In this document: positions 24,193 through 36,920 of the stretch, one piece after another
How the letters are laid out: each line of letters starts with the position of its first letter
Numbering within the stretch: position 1 is the stretch's first letter
Assembly (NCBI GenBank): GCA_023512835.1
Contig: CM042089.1
Location: 17,596,562 to 17,660,561, forward strand
Length of the DNA stretch: 64,000 nt
Origin: Taxillus chinensis
Taxonomy: Eukaryota; Streptophyta; Magnoliopsida; Santalales; Loranthaceae
Direction of reading: 5' to 3'
The notes under the pieces: generated by a model
Told to the model about the DNA's origin: nothing
Databases searched by the model: none
The model's input: the letters and a program-made list of their open reading frames with translations, nothing else
Position numbers and translations under genes: made by a program

Positions 24193-25277
24193 AGTTGCTT
24201 GAATGCTTTACTTCTTAATGGATATTGAACCAAAATTGTGTCAACTTCGAAAGAAGTTTTATTCCTTTAATCGGTTCATAAGTTGACTTCGCCTTTGTCA
24301 GTAGTTTACTTTGATTCGGGAAGTCATAGTTGAATACGACTCGATTTACAACGTATTGAGTCATTTTCAGAAGTTTACTTTGATTCGGAAAGTCATAATT
24401 GAATAGGACTCGGTTTACAACGCATTAAGTCATTATCAGCAGTTTACTTCAATTTAGGAAGTCATAGTCGAATACGACTCGGTTTATAACGCATTGAGTC
24501 ATTGTCAGTCGTTTACTTCGATTTGATTTAAACAAAGAATGACAAGTCATTCTCACCAGCTTACCTCATCTTTGGAAGCGACTTAAGCTTATTCGGTTAT
24601 GTTTGACTTGAAGAATGTACATCTCCAAGGTTAAATGACTTACAATTTCCAGATCGTGATGTTAATTGATGATTATTAGGTTCAATTTGAACTTCGATTC
24701 GGGATGAATAAGAGCTTGATTCTTCAATTCTATTCCAAACATGTGACTACATCTTAAATTACATTCATATAAAAGCCTATACTTATATTTTTCTCGCCAT
24801 TATAGATATGTATGTAGTCCTCAAACAACAAAGTTGTTGCTCATAGAGCACTTATTATTTATAAAACTTTCCATATTCATAAGTACAATGAAAAAAATAT
24901 GTAGCTGCTCTCTCCCTATGTAACTTCAGCTAGCACTGAAGCTAATATACAATCCTTAGAGACTGAACTCAAGCTTTATGGGGGCACTCTGAAGCAAAAT
25001 GGCCTTTCTTGTAGTCCCAGCCCAACAGTTATGGGGATTTTAAGGCTTCACACCATTGGCAAAGAAAAACCTCAACATTCTCATCGGTCAGCATGAAACA
25101 TCATAGAAAACACAATAAACAAAATCCATCATCAGTCCATTAATATTAGCCAGCTACTGAATTGAAAAATAACAAATCTTCAACATCAGCAAAGCAAACC
25201 CTCCTCATTCTGACCAGTCAGCATGAAGCATCACACAAAACTTCAAAAACAAAATCCACCACTAGTCTATTAATATT

Positions 25278-25920
25278 TGTGAGGACCTTCCCTGAGGTAT
25301 GAGTTATGTTTTATGCATTTGTTTTGCATATATTGTTTGATATGTGGTTTAGCTCGTTGTTGTTGGATTTTGTCAGCCCTTTTGGGTTGTTTCGAGTTGC
25401 ATTGCACATGTGTGATCGGTGATCATGTTTTATGTTTTGTTGTTGGGACATTGAGCTTGAATTTTGCTATGTCCTTTGGGCATGTGTTTTATTTTTGAGG
25501 ACGAAAAGTCCTAAGGTGGTGAGGATGTAAAGACTCGTATTTGGGTAGTTTTGAGAGATAGTCATTCTATGGGAATGCAACTATCTGGACGGTAGTGTAG
25601 TCGTCGATGTGAGCATTTTGACTATACTTGGGCCCGATTCCGAGTCGGGGCCCCATTTGACCTGATTGTTGACTTTTTGGGGTTTTTTTGGTTGACTTTG
25701 TATTTGGGCGGTCATTTGGGTGTAATAATATCTGTTTAGTGTTGTGCTCATCATTTCGAGCGTTTTGAATGTAATTTGACTCAATTTGGAGTTCGGGACC
25801 TTGGAAGTCAATTATTGACTAGGTCAATGATTGACTAGGTCAGTTATTGGTCAATGACTGGCAGAAATATCAATAGCAGGAAAAAAAAGAGCTTTCACTT
25901 TATGCTATCACGTTTGTGCG

Positions 25921-25965
<45 letters not shown>

Positions 25966-27822
25966 AAAAAAGAGAGAGAGAGAGCTTGGAAGCTTGAAGC
26001 CTTGGGGCGATTTGGGTTCGTGGAGTTCAAAGAATCACTCCAGGTAGGTGTCCTTAACTCCTTATCTTGATTCTATTTTGGATCTGCACGAATTTATTAT
26101 GATTTATGAAATTGAGCATGAACTCTAGATTTTGGGGGAAATCCAATTCTGGGTTAGATCTAATGGTTTAGCATAATATCTGTGGTTAAGAACTGATTTA
26201 GATCATTGTAGAGATGTGTTTTTGTGATTTTAGGGGTGTATAACTGTGTATTTCATGATGGTTGAGAAGTCAACCATGGAAATCTGGATTTAGATCTAGA
26301 TTTATTGAATCTGCAATTATATGTGCGTATTTCTATTGTTATTGTGCGATTTAGAGGCGTTCTGGATGCATTTTTAGGTAGATATAGTCATCTGTTGCGT
26401 AAAACGTGTGTTTGGGAGCGTCTCAGGGATTGCTGGGTTGGTTCTAGATGAAGAATAGGCGAAAACGATGATGAACAGTACCCTGGGCGCATTACTGGGT
26501 CGAACTGATGAAAATTCGAAGTTCTGGGTCATAGTTCGTAGACCCGTAGTTCGAAGGTTCGTAGTTCAAAGGTCGAAGATCAAAGACCCGCTTCGAGTCT
26601 TTGAGGCGCGCTACGCAGCTACGAGTCGCAGCTCCAACTACGAGTCTCCCAGGCGCGCTGCAATTCTGCACTACGAGTCGCAGCTCCAATAGTGTAACTG
26701 GACACTAGACTGCACTGCACTGGACTATTGGGATACTAGAAAAATTAATTCCACTCTTTCAAAATGTGAAAATTGGGATTTAGTGTAAAATCTCGGAAAA
26801 ATCCAGTTTTTCGTAGAGGTGAATTTTTGGAAAGTGGGGTTAGATATCTCAGAAAAATCCCCAAAAATCAGATTATCTTAGTTATGCTATGGGAACCCAA
26901 TGCCGGGACTTTTTATTTCAAGAAAACAACTCCTATGGGTATCTCCTTCCTTAGTCAAGGAATAAGGATCGACTGGTGAAGACAGGCTACAGTTTTAAAG
27001 TGAGTGTTATATACCTTAAGACCATATTGGTGTTGGTATGTTGGTTTGAGGGATTGGGGCTTAGGCTCTATGACTTGTTGGGTTCTCACCGTGATGTACC
27101 GATGGTGCTATGTGGTTGACGTGGTAGGCATATGCACCGATGGCAGGCCTGTGTGGCGACTGTGGCCGGGCATATTGCACTGTGGACAGGCTAAGGCCTC
27201 AGTTGAGCTGTTGAGCTCGTGGAGCTAGGGCTGAGTGCCCTGAGCTGGGATCCCGTGGAGGATCGTGGACAAGCTGTCCTGTGTGGGCAGGCTGGGTCCT
27301 GATGTTTGTTTGCAGGCTGAGTCTTGATGATTGTGCACACTACATAGTGTATGAGTACACAGAGCATTTAGTATAGACTTGTATGTTTGCATGATGTGGA
27401 GTGTTGGGGTCACCTACTGAGCTTGTCGCTCACCCCTACTTGCTGTTTACCTTTTTCAGGTGTGACCCGAGACTAATGGAGGACTTTCTTCCAGGTGGAC
27501 GCCCACTACTCTGATGTATTATACAGTATTATATTCTGTATTGTTTTATGTGATATCCCGGACATGGGTCCGTGGACAGTTGTATTTGCATACTGTTTGT
27601 GATGTGATGTCTGTATGATTGTTTGACTCATTGTATGCATGATGATATATGGGAAAGTACAGGATTACCCATGATGTATGACTGTACAGGGTTGCATATT
27701 TGAGACAGCACCCGCGGTGTAGTCTCCATTGGTGCTAGTCACCAACCCCTTGACTTATCGGGTGCGGGCAAGGGGAAGTCATGTACCCGGTTCCGGGTAC
27801 CCTGGAATTCGGGGGCGTGACA
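25278..27822 (+). mobile_element. Deleted Ty3/gypsy element: 5' LTR stub, internal end and 3' LTR
   Basis: The 5-bp duplication ATATT flanks it (25273-25277 and 27823-27827), and copy 1 shows the empty site at about 1115. It begins TGTGAGGACC and ends GGGGGCGTGACA. Inside, at 25493-25526, is GAGGACGAAAAGTCC followed by GGTGGTGAGGA, which looks like the end of a gypsy pol plus polypurine tract. A second LTR-like start, TGTAAAGACTCG, follows at 25527. I infer a deletion that left about 10 bp of 5' LTR, about 240 bp of internal end and a whole 3' LTR (25527-27822). No intact ORF. Confidence 0.75.
25924..25984. repeat. GA microsatellite
   Basis: An almost uninterrupted (GA)n run with an internal A tract, inside the LTR. 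The related LTR-like element at 37191 has a shorter GA run at a comparable place (about 37473). Confidence 0.95.
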
Positions 27823-29137
27823 ATATTGACCAGCTACTGAATTGAAAAATAACAAACCTTCAACATTGACAAATCACCTAAAACCATGAAAGGTAGTGAC
27901 TTCAGTGAGGCCCCATTGGCTTCCCAAGCTTTATGCATCTTAAATTAATTATGGAGATGATTTTTATGTTTGTAGAATTAAAAAAATGCATATGCAAAAC
28001 TATTATTACTTGATCTAAAATAATAAACTTTTAACATTCTGGGAGGAATACTTCTATGAAGTTGAACAGAAGTTGTTGAAACGTTTGGCAAAGAATGAGG
28101 AAGCTAAGATACAGTTGACTCAACCTTAGCCGTAGGTTGGCTTACTTTCATCTTACCTTTCTCATTGTCCAAAAAACGAATCCTTCTCCATCTCAAGCTT
28201 TCTGTGTGTTTAATAAATCATGAAGATGATTGTTATATTTGTACAAGTAAACATCTGCAAAACTATTATTAGTTAATCTAAAATAACAAACCTTTAATAC
28301 TCAGGGCAGAACACTCCTATGACATTGAGCAAAATCTATTGAAATGTTTCGCGCAACATGAGGAAACTAAGTTGTAGTTGAGTTAAGCTAAGGTCAGTAC
28401 AGTCCTGAGCCTGACCTCTGCTCAACTTAACACAGCTTAGCTTTAGGCACTAATTTTCGAGGCAATGATAATGACTACTTATTTGATCTAAAATAACAAA
28501 CTTTCAACATTCTGGGCTAAATGATTATGCGTCAAGTAACACAGTGTACCTTTTTAGGTTGTCCTCAGTGCAACACCCTAAAAGATAACAGTACAATTAT
28601 TTCAGTCCAACATTGAAAATTGAAACACAAAATTTAACTCTTCAAAAAAAGGAGAATTGATTTTATTTCAACTCCAACCAGACTGTAAAATAAAAGATTC
28701 CTTAGGGTCATACAGCCAACCATCTCTATCTCCAAAATTTATTAACAAAACTCCAATAAATCAAACAAAAGTGAAGAACATATAAGACAAACGCGCTTCT
28801 TAAACAATAAATTCTCATTAAATCAAATACATGACAAAAACCTTAGGCAATATAAATTTTCCAAAATGGACTCTCACTAAATCTAACACCCTAGCAGATC
28901 CAAAACTACAAGAAATTGGACAACGAAATTCATAAAGTATTGTAATTATAGATAAAATGACCCACGATACTTGTTTGTTCTTATCGTTGAATTCTTCAAT
29001 TTTGTCCAGCCAATTCTAGATCATTTACTCAGGAGCTACATGGCATATCAGTTCACAAGCAAATGCCTTTATGGCTTTGCACCAAATTGATCATACTAAA
29101 TTCACATTACCTAATTAATATTAGATTTGGGTGCATC

Positions 29138-30312
29138 GTGCTCGTGATGTTAAACTACCTAACAATATCTTCCTTAAGGATGTGTTTTGTTCTACAATTC
29201 AATCTCGATTTAATATGAGTTAGTGTACTTATAGTAAGATAAGCTCTCATTATATATTTCTTTCGGGATCATTTTACTATCCAAGTTCTATCAACAAAGA
29301 AGATGATTGGCAAAGGTGAGAAATCACAAAGTCTCTATATTCTTGATGTACAAAATATGAAGTCTTCTCATCATTTTTCTGTCAACAATGTTTCTATACA
29401 TGTATGGTAATGGACTTGGCTATCCTTATTCTAAATGTTTGAATTCTCTAAAGGAATACTTATCTTGTGATAACCAGAAGATGGATAAACCATCTCCTTC
29501 TTACATATGTCCACCGGCTAAATTAAGGCAACTTTCTTTTGATTCACAAAATCATCTATTTGAATTTCCTTTTGAGCTTATTTATTTTTACATTTGGTAA
29601 CCGTATCCAACTCCCTCGAAAAATAAATATTGATTCTTTCTCACACTTTTTGATGACTGCGCAAGATTTACTTGGGTTTATCTGTTGAAGAGTAAAGAGT
29701 AAATCTGATGTAATTTAGATCGTTCGTAAGTTTTTTAGCATGATTTCTACTCAATTCAATTGTAATATTAAAGCTTTTGGTTCTAACAATCCCCAAGAAC
29801 GTTTCCTTTATTGAGTTTCTCTTATGAACAAGGTGTTTTGCATCAAGTTTCATATATTAAATGTCCACATCAAAATGTAGCTGCAGAAAGAAAACATCAT
29901 CTATTTACTGTTGCTCAAGCCCTTTTCTTCCGGTCTAGATTTCCAATTTCACGTTGGACAGAGTGCATTCTCATTTCTCAGCAGCCTTTTTTATTAACAG
30001 GTTTCCTTCTCCTTTATTGCAACATAAAACTCTTTTTCAAATGCGATCTCATAAATTTCCTGAATATAGCTTTTTTTTTCAGTTTTTGGTTGCCTGGCTT
30101 TTGTATCTACTCTGACAACACAGAAGTTGCATTTTTTCCAGTTTTTGGTTCCATCTCAGAGCCTTCATTTTGCTTGGTTATCCCCCGTAGTGTCAAGGAT
30201 TATCGGTTTTATGACATTGAAACTGGTCAAATTTTTCTTTCTAGATACGCATTTGAACAATTGTTTCCTTTTCATTCTATCGTCCAAAGAGAGTTCTAAT
30301 AGACAAAAATAA
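29138..30312 (+). pseudogene. Decayed Ty1/copia pol fragment, copy 2
   Basis: Same fragment as at 2437-3600 but less broken at its 3' end. One frame stays open from about 29811 to 30299. It spans the integrase catalytic-Glu segment (QNVAAERKHHL), the hydrophobic region after it, and the RFYDIETGQIFLSRYAFEQL ending. The upstream part, with GAG-pre-integrase and the first integrase Asp region, is broken. It lacks RT and RNase H and has no own LTR that I can define. The extra openness comes from lacking the 2-bp insertion seen in copy 1. Confidence 0.75.
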
Positions 30313-30621
30313 AAGATCTTCTTAATTTGTTTTTACGTGGGGATGGGACTGGGTTTGGAAAAATAAAAGATCTCAAGGCGTCAAACCACATGGCCTAATC
30401 CTATCACTCTCATATGGCCAAGCACTATATACAACGAAGGTACGATATTTATTACTTTTGTTTTTTTGGTTCTGCATATGGATAGGATATGGTCTTGTAA
30501 GATGTACTGTACAGTGTTCCAAAAAGCAACGTTGTGGACTTTTCCAAAAGCTCGATTGGCACGACTGGTTCACGCCCAACGCTCCCATGTTCTTTGTACG
30601 CCGCCGTCTGCGCACAGCTCC

Positions 30622-31398
30622 TTAATACAATATCCAACTACACACTATTTTAGTGTGAGACAGCAAGCCATCATTGGTCCAACATGAAAACATGATTTTT
30701 ATTTTAACAAAAGTCGAGCTTATAAGTAGCTCCCATGCATCTCCTGAGATCCCAATATGGCCTGAATCCAAATTTTAGGCTCTGAATCCAGTCATATAAT
30801 AAGGCCTGAGAAACATTAGAGAATTTTAGTTGGGTCAGTAATTGTGGAGAAGATTCATTGCAGGTAAAAGGTGAACTCGAAGACATGTTGCTGGTGGAAG
30901 TGGAACTAAGAATTCTGGAGAGAACTGATGTGGCAATGTTTGTTTCATTTCTACGTACGTACGGTCATTTTGGTTTTAATAATAGATTTCTCGCTCGTTG
31001 CTTCCTCAATTAGCCTTCTAGCACTTGCATGCAACCACTATTACTTTCAATCTTTTGATTGCACGGACACGAAAAGAAATAAACTGTATTTTATCATACT
31101 GGTCTTCGTTCATCTACAAACGTTGTGAATATTATAACTTCATCAAAGGATCATTACTATGCTTGTTTGAATCCAGTCACTTCGTCGATAAATTACAAAA
31201 TAATCACATTTTTAAAAGCAAAAAAAATAATGGAAAGACAAAGCATTTATAAAATTATTTACTAATTTAATAATAAAAAACTATTCTTCCCGAAATGGCC
31301 CGCTTTTCAGTAGTAATAACTCGTAAAATCGTTTTTCAAATAAATTCAGGATAGAGAGGTAGAGAGACCTGCATTTGCATTCAGCGAAGAAATCTGAA
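30622..31398. other. 3' flank of the RLP gene
   Basis: AT-rich, no ORF with a recognisable domain. It should contain the 3' untranslated region and polyadenylation signals of the minus-strand gene. A TTTTATTATTAAA tract in the sense of the gene lies at about 31265-31285, but I cannot assign a cleavage site. Confidence 0.5.
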
Positions 31399-34221
31399 TC
31401 ACCTCCCGTTGTTCTCCGTTTTGTGCTCAGACAGCCTCCTTCCAAAAGTGTGTAAGAACCTTTCAAGCTTCCGAGTTGTCAAAGTGGTCCCAATTATCAC
31501 ACCAACTACAAGCCCACCAACATAACCCATACACGCTACCATCCAAACAATTTCAATTCCATTGACTGACTCTTCCTCTCTTGCATCCGTACTTGGTCTA
31601 TTTCCCGGGTTCGTGCATTTTCTTGAAAGAGGAACCCCACATAATCCTGAATTTCCAATGTATGAATCATTTTCAAACGTATCAAACTGTTTGCCACGCG
31701 GTATGGATCCTGACATATTGTTATCGGAGACATTTAAAAATGCAAGAAATGTAAGTTGCGCGAGACTATCTGGTATATGTCCCCATAGCCTGTTGTGAGA
31801 AATGTCTAGTGATTCGAGCTCCATCAGATTCCCCAGGGATGATGGGATAGAACCTACAATGGCATTGTGGGAAAGGTTTAGCAAATGTAGACCTCTAAGA
31901 TTCCCAACTGATTCTGGAATCCATCCTTCAAATTTATTATTTGAGAGATCAATCATTTTGAAGATATCAAGGATGTTCACATATTTCAATTCAACCCCTT
32001 TATTGTCCACCGTCATCGAGTACCCGGTTTCATAAGAGCGTGATATCTGGACACCCAAACTCGTAACAAAAATATCAATTTGGATTGATGAACTCATGTA
32101 TGTTGAGTTATTAGGATTGGGTATTTTCATGGCATTCCAGTAGGGGAAGTTTTGACCCTCTGTTGATCCATCATCGAAGTTCTGAATGACCCCATGGAAT
32201 TTGTTAGACTGTAAAACCAATATGTGTAGCTTTGGAATGGCTCCTAACCAATACGGGAATGTATCACTGATTTGATTATTGCTTACGTCCAAAATTCCAA
32301 GCACCTTACAATTGGTTAATGACCTCGGCATGTGTCCGCGAAACTTATTATGACGCAAATTAATCTGACGCAACTGACTCTCACTTTTGAAAGAATCAGG
32401 AATGGTGCCATGAAGATCGTTGTCCGACACATCAAGAACTTGCAGGCTCTTCAAGTTGCATAGCATTGGTGAGAGATTACCTGAGAAGGAATTCTGGGAG
32501 GCCTGATACATAATGAGGGGAGATGACGGAATTGGAAGAGAACCTTTTAATTTGTTGGATTCCAGTATTAGGACCTGAAGTTGTTTCCATGGAAGATATT
32601 TTGGCAGTTGCTCGAACCCCATTAGAGAATTGTTTCTAAGGCTTATAGACAAGAGAGTCTTGGCACTCATGCTCCAAACCCATTTGGGTATTAACCCACC
32701 AATGTTGTTTCCATCAAGGTCAAGTGACTCCAATTCATTTTGCCCACGTAAGAAATTTGGCAATGTTGACAAATTGCATGAAGCTAACCCCAGGACTGTG
32801 AAATTTGGAAATGTAGAATTGAGGGTGTTGGTGTGCACCGACAATTTGTTGTATGATAGATCGAGAATTTTGAGATTCTCGAGATGAATAAACTCGTCAA
32901 ATTCCACCGTACCACTCAACAGATTGTTGTGAAGGTCAAGAAAATTAAGATTCACCAATTCGAATATGGAGTTGGGAATTGGACCTTCCAAGTAGTTATT
33001 GTCGATTAATAGCCCTTCAAGATGCGTGAGATTTCCAAACCAGGATGGGATTTGACCTGTCAAATGATTGGATCCAAACCCGAGAGAACAAAGACGGGTC
33101 AAGTTTGCGAGTGAGGCTGGGATCTCACCTTCAAAATTATTAGAAGTCATGACCAGTGACTGTAGTTTGTATAGTTTTCCAAACCAAGAAGGAAAGGTCT
33201 TGTCATGGAAGCGGTTATAGGAAATGTAGAGGTCAGTCAGCTGCGTGAGGTTGGACAGTGACTCTGGAATTGAACCCCAGAATCTGCAGTGCTGAATTTC
33301 CAACCGAGTGAGCGAGTTAAGGTTCCCTATGGACTTGGGTATCTCACCTGAAAAGCTGGTGCTGGATAGTCCCAATTTTTGAAGGGGACTGCCTCTCTTA
33401 AATTCAGGTAAGACCCCTGCCAGGTTTGGATTGACGCGAACATTGAGGCTCTTAATATTGGGCAGGTGAAACATGTTTGGAGGAAATTGGCCACTTAAAC
33501 TACAGCCTTCAAGGGATAGAACTATCAGAGATGACAAATTTGCAAAGGAAGCAGGTATGGTTGAAGATATGTTCACCTGGTAAAGATCAAGGCCTTTGAG
33601 TTCGGTTAAGTTTCCAGCAAGGCCTCTGAGGCCTGGATTTGGCGGGAGACTCAACAGTGGATTTCCAGCAAGTTTAAGTGAAACCAACTTAGAAAGCTCA
33701 AACATTTGAGGTGGAATTTGGCCGGAGAAGGAGGAGAATGAGAGGTTTAGTTGGGTTAACCTCGAAAGGCGACCAAACTCTGAAGGGATTGGAGAGTACT
33801 TGAAGTGATTGAACGAAAGGTCAAGCCTTCGAAGGTGGAGAAGGCGGAAGAGGGTGCTGTTGGGATGGAATGAGCCGCAGAGACAACTGGCACTGAGGTC
33901 GAGAGCGATGACATTGCCAGTAACAGGGTCGCATTCCACCCCATCCCACTTGCAACAGCCTCCACCTGCCTCCCCGTGACTGCTATTCCAAGACCGCGTT
34001 TTTGGATAAACCGGGATGGGAACAGGGCTGGCATTGATAGTGGCGTCAATGCTAACAGAGCGGTTGATGGAGAAGCTCTGCTTGAATTGAAGCAGGGCAG
34101 AGCTCTCGTTTTCATGGCAGGGTGGGTTTTGGTGGTAGGTTACGGCAGAGTGGGCAGAAATCGTACAGAAGGAGAGTGAGAAAAGGTGGAAGCTAACAAA
34201 GTTGAACATTTTGAACCCCAT
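31399..34221 (-). CDS. Receptor-like protein with extracellular LRRs (Cf/RLP type)
   Basis: Intronless 940-residue protein. The ATG at 34221 is chosen because the frame upstream extends only to a GTG; it gives a signal peptide (FNFVSFHLFSLSF, then Ala-rich cleavage region). Domains in order: LRR N-cap with CHENESSALLQFKQSF and CCKWDGVECD; 24 plant-type LRRs (xxLxxLxLxxNxLxGxIP); a non-LRR island of about 60 residues containing VDNKGVEL; four more LRRs; C-cap (GNSGLCGVPLSRKC). An acidic stretch (DAREEE) follows, then one membrane span (EIVWMVACMGYVGGLVVGVI) with GxxxG spacing, and a basic tail of about 25 residues without kinase. This is the Cf-9-like RLP plan: a plasma-membrane receptor that needs a partner kinase such as SOBIR1 (family knowledge). 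Ligand unknown; it may be immune or developmental. No stop or frameshift; looks functional. Confidence 0.93.
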   Translation of the reverse strand: MGFKMFNFVSFHLFSLSFCTISAHSAVTYHQNPPCHENESSALLQFKQSFSINRSVSIDATINASPVPIPVYPKTRSWNSSHGEAGGGCCKWDGVECDPVTGNVIALDLSASCLCGSFHPNSTLFRLLHLRRLDLSFNHFKYSPIPSEFGRLSRLTQLNLSFSSFSGQIPPQMFELSKLVSLKLAGNPLLSLPPNPGLRGLAGNLTELKGLDLYQVNISSTIPASFANLSSLIVLSLEGCSLSGQFPPNMFHLPNIKSLNVRVNPNLAGVLPEFKRGSPLQKLGLSSTSFSGEIPKSIGNLNSLTRLEIQHCRFWGSIPESLSNLTQLTDLYISYNRFHDKTFPSWFGKLYKLQSLVMTSNNFEGEIPASLANLTRLCSLGFGSNHLTGQIPSWFGNLTHLEGLLIDNNYLEGPIPNSIFELVNLNFLDLHNNLLSGTVEFDEFIHLENLKILDLSYNKLSVHTNTLNSTFPNFTVLGLASCNLSTLPNFLRGQNELESLDLDGNNIGGLIPKWVWSMSAKTLLSISLRNNSLMGFEQLPKYLPWKQLQVLILESNKLKGSLPIPSSPLIMYQASQNSFSGNLSPMLCNLKSLQVLDVSDNDLHGTIPDSFKSESQLRQINLRHNKFRGHMPRSLTNCKVLGILDVSNNQISDTFPYWLGAIPKLHILVLQSNKFHGVIQNFDDGSTEGQNFPYWNAMKIPNPNNSTYMSSSIQIDIFVTSLGVQISRSYETGYSMTVDNKGVELKYVNILDIFKMIDLSNNKFEGWIPESVGNLRGLHLLNLSHNAIVGSIPSSLGNLMELESLDISHNRLWGHIPDSLAQLTFLAFLNVSDNNMSGSIPRGKQFDTFENDSYIGNSGLCGVPLSRKCTNPGNRPSTDAREEESVNGIEIVWMVACMGYVGGLVVGVIIGTTLTTRKLERFLHTFGRRLSEHKTENNGR

Positions 34222-35168
34222 AATTTTTTTCTTCCAGGAAATATAAGCTTTTGGGAAGTGGTTTTTCACGTCCGATTGCGTTGCGTTGTGGTGTGCCGTG
34301 GTGTGGGATTTTTATATCAGTTGCAAGCTGTAGCCTGTAGGGTAAGAGTGAAGAGATTGCAAACAAGTCTCATGTACCCAATCAAGCAGAAGACCTGGCC
34401 CCGGCAACAACACCACGACCGACCTACTTGGGAGAGAAAAACGTCAAAAGTATGTCTACAAGATACTATCACGTCAGTATGCAGACTTGCACAAAAGGCT
34501 TCTTCTACTTGCTCAATATATTTAACTTCTACAACATGCACGATGCAGGTAAGGGTGCACTTATGGAGCGATTGTGGGTGATAGTAAATTAAGTCAATAA
34601 TATATATTAGACAACCACAATGATTCTAAATTATCGGAGACAGATGGTCATGACCTGGGCAAGACTTGATTTAAGAATGAAATATAAGTCGACGAAATAT
34701 ATTAAACAATTTATGATTATGTGACTTAGGGGCCATTTTCACCCATAATTTCAGTCCGTTTTGCATGTATATTTTATGTGTTTAATTATATTTTTTTATT
34801 TATTTTTCGTTAAATTGTATAAATCTTGTAATATAATAGTTAAAGAAATATTTCTTAGAGTTTTGTAATATTTTATTTTATTTTTATTAGATTCTAAAAA
34901 TTACTTTAGATGAGCTTTACCCAACTAAAGTGATAAATTTATTTTGGAATTTATAAGTCATAAATCAACTACTTCTCTCTAGTTCGGTGAATTTTAGAGT
35001 TGGGCAGATGAAGCTCAATTCACTCGACCAACACGTTTTTGTCAAATTTGCATTGATTCCAACCCAACTAACACAAGTTTCAAGACCGAAATGTCTTTTA
35101 TAGATTCCCAAGAGCTTACATATGTGTGGCTAAAACTGATATAGCTTCCTAAGATCCCACGGTTGTAG
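34222..35168. other. 5' flank of the RLP gene
   Basis: Contains the putative promoter. Beyond about 34600 it is AT-rich with no ORF or repeat I recognise. It ends at the target duplication TGTAG of the next insertion. Confidence 0.5.
34310..34316 (-). promoter_or_regulatory. Putative TATA box of the RLP gene
   Basis: On the minus strand the sequence reads TATAAAA, about 90 bases upstream of the ATG at 34221. That would leave a short leader, common for such genes. Position-based inference only. Confidence 0.5.
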
Positions 35169-36915
35169 TGTCACGCCCCGGATTTCCAACCCGAGGAAAC
35201 CGGTACGTGACTTCCCTTTTACCCACACGGAGGGCAAAGGGGTAAGGATACAAATCAAGAATTTAACATTTTAAAACTTTCACAACACATTCAAGAAAAA
35301 TAAAGTCCATCAAAGCTATCCACAAACCAATAACAAAGTCAGTCTTTATTACAAAGTTCTCTTTTTAATCCCCCATCCCCATTAATCGAGTTCGATCCCA
35401 TAAAAATAACATAAACGAAAGTAAAAAAAAGTCTTCCACCTTGGTGTATCCACCTAACGCCCGTAAGTCCCCGGAAAAAAAAAGAACACCCACCCCGAGG
35501 GATCATGTCTCCCCAACCCATCCCATGTTCTGGCATCTACATGCCATGTGTACAAGTGCGGTGTTGTGTTACAATAATCTCAACAAACATAATAACAACC
35601 ACATCAACAATTTACAATCCTCCACCGCCACACAGCTAACACTTTAACCACAAGTGATTTAACCGCCTCTAACCGCCTCTTCGAGCCCAAAGGTTTTAAC
35701 CCCCCCCCCGGGCCAAATGATTTAACCCCCCCCCCCTCCCCCCCAAGTGATTTAACCGCCCCACCCCCTCTTCGGCCCCCCCCACAGCTGAGCTCAACAC
35801 ACATGGTCACTCAAGCATACAACCAAACACTTGGTGAGCACCCGTTCACAAGCGCACAAACCCATTCGGCCCATAGAGCAAACATCCAAGATACATACAT
35901 ACACTAAACCACAAGTCCGGTCACACGGACATATTACCAAACACTTAATGGGCATATACACACGGCTAAGTTCCACCGGCATTTCATCAAACATGTAGCG
36001 GGCATGTCGTACAGGCATTTTAACAAACACGTTTCATGATACACAAACACCGAAACACCAAAATCGCCATTGAAGGCCAACATTCATATAGAGGTCACAC
36101 CTATATGAATTTACATATAAATAATATAATATTCCCCCAGCCGCCTAGGACAGAGGAGGATTTAGGAAGAACGAAATCCCTACCTCAAGTAAACCCAACA
36201 ACACATCAAAGTCCCGATCCCACGCCCAACGCCGTCCACCACGCGCCCACCCACCACCCCCCCCCACTCGCCACCCCCCCCCCCCCCCCCCCCCCGGAGC
36301 TCTCCTTCCCTCTCTCTCTCTCTGCGTGCCGCGTGGAGCAACAACCCCTGGAGCAACAAAACCCTAAAACGAGGGCTTCTCCTCCTTATATAGACAACAC
36401 AACATCAAAACGACGTAATTTTGATTTAAGTGAATCCCACGAATCAAAACGACGTATTTTGATTACAAAACCCCCCCCCCAAGTTTGGCCCCCCATTACC
36501 CCTCCCCCCCCCCGCCAAAATACTCGGAATTTCAACATGGTCCTTTGGAGAAAGTTCCTTGAATGTCAAAACCAAGGGAACCATGCAAAAATAAGCCCTC
36601 CAGCCCCCAATTTGCACGTGAATTCCCCAATTCACGTGCACCTCCATATGGACTCCAAATGCTCTCAAACTTCACCCCCTCCCCCCAGCCTCCTTGCATC
36701 ATTTAGAAGACAATTACACTTGCACGTGAATTGGACCCATATCACGTGCACCTACATACATGTCCATTTGGCCCGAAACCTGTGGTAATAGGGACACCAT
36801 TCTAAGCATCTTTCCTTTTGCACGTGAATTCATTGGAGTCCATTTACTAGGTCAAAATCTAGAAAAACTCTACTCAGGAGGCAAAACTGACTAACTCAAG
36901 GTACGGGTCCTTACA
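35169..36915 (-). mobile_element. Solo-LTR-like insertion, C-rich
   Basis: TGTAG occurs immediately on both sides (35164-35168 and 36916-36920). Read on the minus strand, the element starts TGTAAGGACCCGTACC and ends GGGGCGTGACA. This gives TG...CA ends and a 5-bp duplication, as for a solo LTR. The ends are like those of the elements at 25278 and 37191. Its body has unusually long C runs on the plus strand (about 35700-35745, 36257-36296, 36470-36512). The plus-strand ORF at 36036-36788 is proline/histidine low-complexity and is not a gene. Confidence 0.8.
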
Positions 36916-36920
36916 TGTAG

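Larger units (their letters stand above)
24193..30621. repeat. Segmental duplication, left block, copy 2
   Basis: This continues the copy that began at 11312. It begins with the right target duplication AGTTG and matches positions 36-3906. It is interrupted by the LTR-like insertion at 25278-27822. Differences from copy 1 are a few per hundred bases by eye. Confidence 0.92.

Noticed and set aside
31562..34179. Plus-strand and other-frame ORFs across the RLP gene
   Set aside because: Shadows of the 940-residue minus-strand coding frame.
34222..34269. N-terminal extension of the RLP by 16 residues
   Set aside because: The extension begins at GTG rather than ATG and would bury the signal peptide; the ATG at 34221 is preferred.
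36036..36788. 250-residue plus-strand ORF, Pro/His-rich
   Set aside because: Lies wholly within a solo-LTR-like insertion on C-rich low-complexity DNA, on the strand opposite to the element's sense.
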